Both the position numbers and the translations under genes were made by a program. A model generated the notes under the pieces. The model was not told the origin of the DNA. It saw only the letters and a list, made by a program, of their open reading frames with translations, and made no database searches. Positions 7,912-14,813 of a DNA stretch of 64,000 nt are shown here, one piece after another; within the stretch, counting starts at the first letter, position 1; each line of letters starts with the position of its first letter. This DNA comes from CAZEJK01 sp964512045 (lineage in GTDB: Bacteria > Acidobacteriota > Thermoanaerobaculia > Thermoanaerobaculales > Sulfomarinibacteraceae), in assembly GCA_964512045.1 (NCBI GenBank), contig CAZEJK010000003.1, positions 24,489-88,488 on the forward strand, read 5' to 3'.

Positions 7912-8928
7912 TCAGCCCACGGTGACGACGATCTTCCCGACGTGCTGGTTGAGGGCCAGCTGGGCGAGTGCCTCGGGGACCTGCTCGAACGGGTGCTCGG
8001 CGGCGATGACGGGGCGTGCAGCCCCGTTGCGAGCGAGCTCGAGGGCGGTGCCGATCACTGCAGCGAGCTCTGCGGGATCCCGTTGCAGCCGGTAGACGGT
8101 GTAACCGTGCACCGCCAGGTCCTTGAGAATCATCGTGCGGAGATCGAGCGGTGGCGCGGCGCCGGCGAGCAGTCCGTAGACCACGATGCGGCCGTCCACA
8201 GCCGCACATTGGAGGAGCGCCTCCGCGTAGGCGTAACCCACCGGGTCGAAGACGAGATCGGCGCCAGCTTCGTTGGTGAGCCTCTGAACCGCAGAGCCGA
8301 GCTCCCCGGGGGCGGTGGCGAGCACGACGTGGTCGGCCAGCTCACGAAGAGGATCGACCTTCTCAGGAGTGGTGGTCGATGCGATGGTCTCGGCGCCCAG
8401 GCTGCGGGCGATCTGGAGCGCCATGACGCCGACTCCGCTGGAGGCGGCCGTTATGAGAGCTCGGTCTCCCGCACCGAGCGTGCCGATCCGAAGTCCGCCG
8501 AGGGCTGTCAGTGTCGCCAGCCACCAGGCAGCCGCCTCGGTGTCGGAGAAGCCATCCGGAGAGGGCAAGAGCGCCCGCTGCGGGTAGAGACCGACAGTGC
8601 GGTATGTTCCCATGCGGGCGTGGTCGACCCGGCCAACCATGAGACCCACTTTCTCGCCGATCTCGGGCTGCCAGCTCCCCACCGGCGGCTCACCGGCGGG
8701 TCCGAGGGCGAGGACCTCGCCGACGGCCTCGTGGCCGAGGTAGGACGGCGTCGGAGGCGGCGCGATGTAGCGGCCGGCGAGGTGCATCAGATCGGAGCGG
8801 TTGACACCGATGGCGCGCAGGCGCACGAGCGCCTCCCCAGGGCCCGGATCCGGGAGGTCATGGTCGGTCAGCTCGAGCACCTCGGGCCCACCGGTGGTGG
8901 AGAACGCCCACGCCGTGGCCTGTCTCAT
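7912..8928 (-). CDS. Quinone-oxidoreductase-type MDR enzyme (zinc-free)
   Basis: A 338-residue medium-chain dehydrogenase/reductase. It has the GroES-like half (LTDHDLPDPGPGEALVRLRAIGVNRSD, SYLGHEAVGEV) and a Rossmann half with ASSGVGVMALQIARSLGAE for NADPH. The structural-zinc cysteines of alcohol dehydrogenases are missing, as in quinone and enoyl reductases of this superfamily. It probably reduces a quinone or an alpha,beta-unsaturated carbonyl with NADPH in the cytoplasm. The ATG overlaps the stop of the DUF1838 gene by four bases, so it is the last gene of the minus-strand operon 11069-7912 with the CoA-transferase and the DUF1838 protein. Confidence 0.9.
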   Translation of the reverse strand: MRQATAWAFSTTGGPEVLELTDHDLPDPGPGEALVRLRAIGVNRSDLMHLAGRYIAPPPTPSYLGHEAVGEVLALGPAGEPPVGSWQPEIGEKVGLMVGRVDHARMGTYRTVGLYPQRALLPSPDGFSDTEAAAWWLATLTALGGLRIGTLGAGDRALITAASSGVGVMALQIARSLGAETIASTTTPEKVDPLRELADHVVLATAPGELGSAVQRLTNEAGADLVFDPVGYAYAEALLQCAAVDGRIVVYGLLAGAAPPLDLRTMILKDLAVHGYTVYRLQRDPAELAAVIGTALELARNGAARPVIAAEHPFEQVPEALAQLALNQHVGKIVVTVG

Positions 8929-9839
8929 TCGTCGGGCTCCTCGGTTTGGGCCGCCTCGCGCTCGGCGTCGATCACCTTCTTGAAGTATGTCCAGCTGGTC
9001 TCGTTCGGTCGTGGGTCATCCAGAGGGGGCGGCTCCTGGTACTCCGGGTGGCCGTCGAGCAGCTCCTGCTTGAGGATCGCAGGGAGCTCGTCCCAGCTGC
9101 TCAGACGTTTGCCGGCGCCGTTGTAGATCATCTGTCCGACGCGGTCACCCATCTTCATCCACGGGAGCCAGCCGGAGACCCGGGCCCAGGAGACGTGGCA
9201 GTTGTCGAGACCGTCCACGGAGGCGTCGAGGAGCGCGGCCTCGTTGAAGAAGAAGTTGAACATCTCGATGGCGTGGTAGGTTCCACCAATGTACTCCTGA
9301 TAGTCGCCGCCGAGTGGGTTGGCGTAGAACAACGGAACCTCGATGCGCATCCAACCACGACCGTCCTTGAACGTGGCGTCGAGCTCGAACGGGCCGCGGC
9401 GCCCGTGCGCGAAGATCGGGAACCTGGAGTTCACGGGGTCGTTGAAGATGTGCACGACCTCGAGCTCCTCGCCGGTCCACGGGTTGTCCCAGGTTCGCAG
9501 CACCTCGCCGGTCTCGGGATCCAGATAGATGAGCGCTTCCCTGGAGACCATGCGGTAGCCGTAGCCCTTCTCTGGGTCGGTGAGCGTCGCACACGCACGG
9601 ATGTTCATCCCCTCGTAGGTGAACAGCAGGCGGTCTCGCTCGCCCGGTACACGGCTGTAGACGTTCCCACTCCACCAGTAGACGGCGGGTTTGCCGTCCT
9701 TGAGCGAGCACTGCGTCTTGCGGAGTGCGCGGACTGCGTCGTTGGGGTCCGACAGGTCCAGCTGCTCCTCAGCCGATACGGTCGGAGCCACGAGAGCGGC
9801 GATGGCGACGACGAGGCTGATGACGGTCAGACGGTGCAT
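8925..9839 (-). CDS. Exported DUF1838 protein
   Basis: A 304-residue protein with a Sec signal peptide (LTVISLVVAIAALVAPTVSAEE). The mature sequence carries the DUF1838 pattern: LDLSDPNDAVRALRKTQCSL, PAVYWWSGNVYSRVPGER, IRACATLTD, LDPETGEVLRTWDNPWTGEELEVVHIFNDPVN, and an aromatic-rich second half. The family is of unknown function and often sits in degradation clusters with TonB receptors. The ATG at 9839 follows GGAGGA by six bases; an ATG 12 bases earlier lies inside that ribosome site and was rejected. A more distant paralogue is encoded at 32078. A periplasmic lipocalin- or carrier-like role is plausible because of the beta-rich sequence, but unproven. Confidence 0.85.
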   Translation of the reverse strand: MHRLTVISLVVAIAALVAPTVSAEEQLDLSDPNDAVRALRKTQCSLKDGKPAVYWWSGNVYSRVPGERDRLLFTYEGMNIRACATLTDPEKGYGYRMVSREALIYLDPETGEVLRTWDNPWTGEELEVVHIFNDPVNSRFPIFAHGRRGPFELDATFKDGRGWMRIEVPLFYANPLGGDYQEYIGGTYHAIEMFNFFFNEAALLDASVDGLDNCHVSWARVSGWLPWMKMGDRVGQMIYNGAGKRLSSWDELPAILKQELLDGHPEYQEPPPLDDPRPNETSWTYFKKVIDAEREAAQTEEPDE

Positions 9840-9860
9840 TGGGTCCTCCATTCAGTGCAC

Positions 9861-11069
9861 TCAGCGTTTGCGATGCTCCGGGGCAAGCGTTGCGCCGGAG
9901 GCCAGCATGTCGTTGATCTCGTCGTCACTCAGTCCGGCCTCCCGGAGCACCTCGACACTGTGCTCTCCGAGCTGTGGTGGGAGGCGTCGGATATCGCCCG
10001 GCGACGTCGAGAACCGCGTCGGGATGTCGGGGAGACGGATGGCGCCTTCGGTGGGATGGTCGAGGGTCTTCCAGAAGTCGGTGGCGACGAGATGCGGGTC
10101 GGTCAGAAGATCCTCGAGCGTGTTGACGATCATGATCGGCACAGAGGTTTCCCCGAGGATCTCGAGCCACTCGCCAGTGGTGCGCGTCGCGACCATATCC
10201 GACACCTCGCTGTAGACCTCGTCGATGTTCTTTAACCGAGAACGGAGGTCCTTGAAGCGAGGATCTTCGATCAGCTCGGGACGGTTGGCTGCGCGGCAGA
10301 AGATCTCCCAGTGGTTGTTGAGGTACGGCAGGATGGCAACGTAGCCATCCTTGGTTCTGTACGGTCGCCGGTGCTTGGTGAGCAGGCGAGTGTACCCCGC
10401 CTCGCCTTCAGGCGGATCGAAGGTCAGCCCGTACAGATGCTCGGCCATGACGTAGTTGACCATCGTCTCGAACATCGGGACCTCGATCGCTTGGCCTTCG
10501 CCTGTCCGCTCGCGGTGGAACAGCGCTGCGGTGACCGAGTAGACCACTGCCATCGCGGTGGTCTTGTCGGCGACGATGGTTGGGAGGTAGGCCGGGTCGC
10601 CGCCCGTCCGGGTTCGCAGCATTCCGAGCCCGCTGGCGGCTTGGATCGAGTCGTCGTAGGCGGCGCGATCGCTGTACGGACCATCGGCGCGGTAGCCGTA
10701 GGTTGCACAGTAGATCACCTTGGGGTTGACGGAGCGAACCTGCTCGTAGTCGAGGCCGAGGCGCTTGATTGCTGGAGGCCGAAGGTTGTGGATCACCACG
10801 TCTGCCGAGCGAGCCATCTCCAGCAGCGCCGCGCGACCGCTGTCCTGCTTGAGGTCGAGCACGACGCTCCGCTTGTTCCGGTTGCAGGTCATGAACAGAG
10901 CGCACATGTTGGAGCTCCGTGAAGGCCCGAGCTGCCGGTTACTGTCGCCGCGGGGTGGCTCGACTTTGACGACATCCGCCCCGAGGTCGCCGAGGATCTG
11001 GCACGCCCACGGCCCCAGGACGACGCTGGTCAGCTCGAGAATGCGGATGCCGGTGAGTGGTCCGGACAT
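9861..11069 (-). CDS. Class III CoA-transferase (CaiB/BaiF family), second copy
   Basis: A 402-residue family III CoA-transferase beginning MSGPLTGIRILELTSVVLGPWACQ; the start is set by AAAGGAGG five bases upstream. The pattern LGDLGADVVKVEPPRGDSNR, the catalytic-Asp region PTIVADKTTAMAVVYSV and GQAIEVPMFETMVNYV are intact. It resembles the enzyme at 2446 only at family level, so it probably activates a different acid. It heads an operon with the DUF1838 and MDR genes, transcribed away from the amidohydrolase gene, with an ACAATAG-type element in the shared intergenic region. Substrate unknown. Confidence 0.9.
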   Translation of the reverse strand: MSGPLTGIRILELTSVVLGPWACQILGDLGADVVKVEPPRGDSNRQLGPSRSSNMCALFMTCNRNKRSVVLDLKQDSGRAALLEMARSADVVIHNLRPPAIKRLGLDYEQVRSVNPKVIYCATYGYRADGPYSDRAAYDDSIQAASGLGMLRTRTGGDPAYLPTIVADKTTAMAVVYSVTAALFHRERTGEGQAIEVPMFETMVNYVMAEHLYGLTFDPPEGEAGYTRLLTKHRRPYRTKDGYVAILPYLNNHWEIFCRAANRPELIEDPRFKDLRSRLKNIDEVYSEVSDMVATRTTGEWLEILGETSVPIMIVNTLEDLLTDPHLVATDFWKTLDHPTEGAIRLPDIPTRFSTSPGDIRRLPPQLGEHSVEVLREAGLSDDEINDMLASGATLAPEHRKR

Positions 11070-11203
11070 GGAGGCCTCCTTTGGTCGCCCCGATGATCGA
11101 GTGTGTTGAGGGTGACCGCGGTGAGTGACCCTGTCCAGCGGTTCGGCCGGTTCACCGCGCTCCGTTCTCATCCTCCGGGCGGTTGCAGTCGGACAAGGTC
11201 ACC

Positions 11204-11232
11204 TTGACTTTGTCCTATTGTTACGACATTAT
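11204..11232 (+). promoter_or_regulatory. Promoter with ACAATAGGACAA-type operator in spacer
   Basis: TTGACT and CATTAT are 17 bases apart, reading toward the gene at 11365. The spacer holds TTTGTCCTATTGTTACGAC, whose reverse complement contains AACAATAGGACAA, the element found before other operons of the island. It also lies about 135 bases before the minus-strand CoA-transferase, so it may act on both sides. Confidence 0.55.
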
Positions 11233-11364
11233 ACTCCAAGATGCCACGCTTCGCTGCCCATTCCTACCAGCAATCTCGTACCAGGGTGCGCCGGGACCGG
11301 CTGCTCATCCGGCATGTGGCGACCAATTCAACCGCGGAGCAGCACTCCGTGAGGGAGAAGTAGC

Positions 11365-12216
11365 ATGAGACGACTCGACATCGTGGTGAACCTGTGGACG
11401 AGCGACTTGACCTCGGGATACACGCCGAAGCTGAACCACTTCTGGAAGCAGATCCACATCCTCGGTGAGACCGGCGAGGGGATACCCCTTCAGGACGAGA
11501 TCGCGAAGATGGACGCTGCGGGGATCGAGAAGGGTCTCATGATCGCGACCACCGGGGGTTGGAGCGGTTCCGATATCCACTTCGAGAAGCCTCTCGAACG
11601 GATTGCGGAGGTCGTGAGTGAGCATCCGAACCGGTTCAAGGGCGTGATCGGGATCAACCCGACGAACATCGTGCCGTGGGTGCGGCGAGTGGAGACGGCA
11701 GTGCGGGAGTACGGCTTTGTGGGGGCGCACCTCTACCCGCACTGGTTCGGGAAGCCACCCGAGGACCGTATCTACTACCCGTTCTACGCCAAATGCGCCG
11801 AGCTGGGCATTCCGATCCAGATCCAGATCGGACACTCCGCGCAGCACTTTCTCCCCACCGTCGCCAACCCGATGCGGCTCGATCAGGTGGCGATCGACTT
11901 CCCCGAGCTGACGATCATCGGGATCCATATCGGCTACCCGTGGGTGGAGGAGATGATCTCGGTGACCTGGAAGCACCCGAACGTGTACGTGGGCTGTGAC
12001 GCCCACTCGCCGAAGTACTGGGACCCGTCGTTCGTTCGCTTCATCGACTCGCGTCGAGGGCAGAACAAGGTCCTGTTCGGTACAGACTGGCCTGTGATCG
12101 ACTTCGAGCGCGCCGTTCGAGAGATCGAGGCCCTTGGGCTGAAGGATGAGACCCTTCGCAAGCTGTTCTGGGAGAACGCGGTTCGTGTCTACGGTCTGGA
12201 GGATTGGGTCGGCTGA
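11365..12216 (+). CDS. Amidohydrolase-2-fold protein lacking the N-terminal His pair
   Basis: A 283-residue TIM-barrel protein of the amidohydrolase_2 (decarboxylase/lactonase) group. Family landmarks are IGINPTN, GFVGAHLYPHWFG, IQIQIGHSA, IIGIHIGYPWVEEM and the C-terminal FGTDWP with the conserved Asp. In active members the first strand reads D-x-H-x-H; here it is LDIVVNLW, so both His are replaced (Val, Asn). Metal binding is therefore weakened or altered, although His in GHSA and HIGYPW and the Asp remain. Start has GAGGGAGAAGTAGC upstream. It is followed after 39 bases by an MFS carrier and sits beside CoA-transferase genes. It may be a metal-independent decarboxylase/lactonase-like enzyme or a binding protein. 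Confidence 0.82.
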   Translation: MRRLDIVVNLWTSDLTSGYTPKLNHFWKQIHILGETGEGIPLQDEIAKMDAAGIEKGLMIATTGGWSGSDIHFEKPLERIAEVVSEHPNRFKGVIGINPTNIVPWVRRVETAVREYGFVGAHLYPHWFGKPPEDRIYYPFYAKCAELGIPIQIQIGHSAQHFLPTVANPMRLDQVAIDFPELTIIGIHIGYPWVEEMISVTWKHPNVYVGCDAHSPKYWDPSFVRFIDSRRGQNKVLFGTDWPVIDFERAVREIEALGLKDETLRKLFWENAVRVYGLEDWVG

Positions 12217-12255
12217 CGGGCCGTCTGGTCCAGCGCCGGAGAGGGATGGTGCGCT

Positions 12256-13491
12256 ATGGGGGGGAAGCCGTTCTTCGGGTGGTTCATCGCGCTGAGTGCG
12301 ATGACAGTTCTATTCGTCACCAACGGGATGATCATCGGCGGCATCAACGTCTTCGATGAGGCGCTTCTGGAGGAGTTCGGCTGGAGCCGTGCTGCACTCA
12401 AGTTCCGGGATCTACTGACTTTTGCGATCGCTGGCCTGCTCGGTCCATTCGCTGGAGCGATCGCCGACCGGTTTGGCGTTCGACGTCCGATGGCGGTTGG
12501 TGCGACCATTCTGCTCGTCTGCTTCCTGATGTACGGGCGCATCCAGTCGAGCCTCCACATGTATATCGTCCACGTCTTTCTGGCCGTGGTCCTGGCGAGC
12601 TGTGGACTCATCGTCTGTGTGATGCTCGTCTCCCGTTGGTTCAAGGTGCATCGTGGGACGGCGATCGGGATTACCTTGGTTGGTACGAGCCTTGGGGGCA
12701 TGCTTCTGCCCCCGCTCGGTACGTTCTTGATTCAGCGGTTGGGATGGAGGCACGCGATGATGTGTGAGGCCGTGCTGCCGCTGCTGCTGCTCGTCGTGAT
12801 CGCAGTCGTCATCCGGAACGCACCGGAGGATAAGGGGCTCCGGCCGCTCGGCGAGGGGGCGCCTGAGCCAGACACGGAGGGGGCGCCGCCGGGCTTCAGC
12901 GGACTGACCGGCCTCAGCTACGGCGAGGCTTTGCGTACCGGCACCTTCTGGGCACTGGCGTTCACGGCGATGGCGACGTTCTACTCGATCCTCGGGGCGC
13001 AGGCGCACCTGTTCCTGCACCTGCGGGACCTCGAGTTCACGCCGCAGGTGGCCAGTGCCGGCCTGAGCGTGCTGTTTGGGTTGGCGCTGGTTGGCAAGTT
13101 CGGTTTTGGCTACCTGGCAGACATGCTGCCGCACAAGGCGGTCTTCCTGGGGAACCTTGCGGTGATGCTGGTCGGGTCGGTCTTGTTGGCTACGATGGAC
13201 GTGGGTCTTTTCTGGGTCGCGATTGTGCTGTTCGGGCTCGGTTGGGGCGGCCTGTACACGCTGCTTCAGCTGCTGACCGTGGAGAGCCTGGGTCTCAAGG
13301 CGGCAGGGAAGATTCTGGGCACCATTACCGTGCTCGATGCGATCGGTGGTGGTCTTGGGATCTGGCTAACCGGGCTTCTTTACGACCGGACAGGAAGCTA
13401 TCAGCTTCCGTTCGTGATCCTCGTGGTTCTGATATCACTGGCGCTCGTGGCGGCCACTCAGGTGCGTCGCCACGTGCCTGTCAGTGCGTAG
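12256..13491 (+). CDS. MFS transporter (organic-acid type)
   Basis: A 411-residue protein with 12 predicted membrane helices and a cytoplasmic loop near residues 190-215 (PEDKGLRPLGEGAPEP). It has the MFS motif between helices 2 and 3 (GAIADRFGVRRPM) and the pattern GTAIGITLVGTSLGGMLLPPLGTFLIQRLGWR, seen in oxalate/formate and monocarboxylate-type carriers. It probably moves a carboxylic acid across the inner membrane. It lies directly after the amidohydrolase-fold gene and before two small membrane protein genes, all on one strand with short gaps. A related carrier is at 18416. Confidence 0.9.
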   Translation: MGGKPFFGWFIALSAMTVLFVTNGMIIGGINVFDEALLEEFGWSRAALKFRDLLTFAIAGLLGPFAGAIADRFGVRRPMAVGATILLVCFLMYGRIQSSLHMYIVHVFLAVVLASCGLIVCVMLVSRWFKVHRGTAIGITLVGTSLGGMLLPPLGTFLIQRLGWRHAMMCEAVLPLLLLVVIAVVIRNAPEDKGLRPLGEGAPEPDTEGAPPGFSGLTGLSYGEALRTGTFWALAFTAMATFYSILGAQAHLFLHLRDLEFTPQVASAGLSVLFGLALVGKFGFGYLADMLPHKAVFLGNLAVMLVGSVLLATMDVGLFWVAIVLFGLGWGGLYTLLQLLTVESLGLKAAGKILGTITVLDAIGGGLGIWLTGLLYDRTGSYQLPFVILVVLISLALVAATQVRRHVPVSA

Positions 13492-13524
13492 TGAAGCGGT
13501 ACGTGGTCACCAGGAGGTGGATCG

Positions 13525-13710
13525 ATGTTTGTGGTGTACTTGCTGTGGATCGTCTTCGTGTCGTGCGGGGCGTTCATGGGGATCAGCGCCATTCAGGCCA
13601 TCCGCGAGGATGGTTTTGCGTGGAGCCTGCTCCTGAATGCGGTGCTCTTTCTGGGCATCGCCCTGTACGGCGTGCCCAAGCTGATCAAGCTGGTGCTGGC
13701 GAGGAGGTGA
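13525..13710 (+). CDS. Small two-helix membrane protein
   Basis: A 61-residue protein made of two hydrophobic helices (VVYLLWIVFVSCGAFMG and WSLLLNAVLFLGIALYG) and a short basic tail (KLIKLVLARR). The ATG has AGGAGGTGG upstream, and the stop lies four bases before the next membrane gene, which itself is preceded by GAGGAGGTGAGG. The tight spacing suggests that the two products form a complex. I do not recognise the family. Confidence 0.7.
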   Translation: MFVVYLLWIVFVSCGAFMGISAIQAIREDGFAWSLLLNAVLFLGIALYGVPKLIKLVLARR

Positions 13711-13714
13711 GGTC

Positions 13715-14284
13715 ATGGACGGTCTGACTGTGTGGGGCGTTGACGTCATCGAGGTCTCGTTCCGCTGGCTCCACGGGTTCATGGTGATCGGTTGGCTCCT
13801 GTTCGACTTCCTCGTCTACTGGCTCCATTTCGATGTCAAGAACCCGGCAGTGCCGCTCGACAACCGGCTCGAGCGGGCGAAGATCATGCACGGGATCGAC
13901 CGCATCGTAGCGTACATCTTCATCCTGACACTGCCGGTCGGTATCATCCTGTGCTTCGTGACCGACACTTCGCTGTTCTCGACGGACTGGCTGCGATGGA
14001 AGCATGTTCTGTACGCGATCATCATCGTTGATGGCCTGTGCTTGATCCCGATCTCGGGTACCGCTTTGAAAAACCTGAAGGCGATCAAGGCCGGTGCGCC
14101 GAACGTCGACGAGCTGAATGCCGAGATCAAGCGTCACATGAACATCGCCATGCCGGCGGTGTTCGTGGTGTGGGCTCTGGTGATCGCGATCAGCGTGTTG
14201 ACCCTGCTGAACCTCAAGGTGCCGGAGGGCCAGGAGTATATCTTCAGAACAGCGTCGGTCACCGTTACGGAGACAGCTCCGTAG
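13715..14284 (+). CDS. Four- to five-helix membrane protein, possible b-type haem protein
   Basis: A 189-residue integral membrane protein. His residues lie close to or within helices: RWLHGFMVIGW, KIMHGIDRIVAYIFIL, LRWKHVLYAIIIVDG and KRHMNIAMPAVFVVW. That arrangement is reminiscent of DUF2269/CopD/HemJ-type membrane proteins in which His pairs bind haem or copper. The middle loop (KNLKAIKAGAPNVDELNAEIKRH) is polar and cytoplasmic. It pairs with the 61-residue membrane protein immediately upstream and follows the MFS gene. A redox role, such as feeding electrons from catabolism to quinone, is possible; the sequence alone does not prove haem binding. Confidence 0.65.
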   Translation: MDGLTVWGVDVIEVSFRWLHGFMVIGWLLFDFLVYWLHFDVKNPAVPLDNRLERAKIMHGIDRIVAYIFILTLPVGIILCFVTDTSLFSTDWLRWKHVLYAIIIVDGLCLIPISGTALKNLKAIKAGAPNVDELNAEIKRHMNIAMPAVFVVWALVIAISVLTLLNLKVPEGQEYIFRTASVTVTETAP

Positions 14285-14320
14285 AGAGCTCTGAGCTCCT
14301 CGCTCTGCACGTTGCTTCGA

Positions 14321-14512
14321 GTCTTCGAAGATGCGGATCTGCGAGCCGCCAACGCGGCCGCGGCCGCGTTGGCGGTTAGGTATTGGTTCCCCCGCCCACC
14401 CACTCTGACACGCAGAAGCCACGACGCCACAGCCCGGCTCTGGGCCCGGCCCCGAGCCCGGCAATCCGGTCCCCGGCGGATGCTTTGCACTTTCGAAGAT
14501 TCGGAGACTTGA
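14321..14512. repeat. Dispersed intergenic repeat, copy A
   Basis: Begins with GTCTTCGAAGATGCG, has the CCAACGCGGCCGCGG hairpin block, then GCGGTTAGGTATTGG, CCCCCGCCCACCCACTCT, CGCAGAAGCCACGACGCC, and ends near CTTTCGAAGATTCGG. Related blocks in the same order occur at 27150, 43681 and 52985. It fills most of the gap between the membrane protein and the TonB receptor; 14285-14320 and 14513-14630 hold no gene. Confidence 0.7.
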
Positions 14513-14635
14513 GCTGCGAAGAACTGAGAGCAGAGAGCTTCGAGCGTCTTCCTGTTGCGTGCTGCCATGAAGTTTGACTTGGGTGTGATCTTCTCCAGAG
14601 ACGGGAGCGCTCCGGGATACCGTTCGGAATTCGCT

Positions 14636-14669
14636 TGATTGTTCGATCATTCGATTGATGGTACAATCA
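14636..14669. promoter_or_regulatory. Inverted repeat upstream of TonB receptor
   Basis: TGATTGT (14636-14642) and ACAATCA (14663-14669) form a 7-base inverted repeat around TCGATCATTCGA. It lies 145 bases before the receptor start, in the position where other island promoters carry ACAATAG-type elements, and is a candidate operator. Confidence 0.45.
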
Positions 14670-14813
14670 GTCGAGAAGTTCCGTGCGAGTCCAGAGGTGT
14701 GAGTACGCAGCGACGTGCCTCGTTTCCGACTGAACGGCCGGCCGTTCGTGCCGTGCGGTGGTTGGAAAGCGTGCTCGAGTCAATTCAAGAACTGCGGACA
14801 GGAGGAGGCGACG

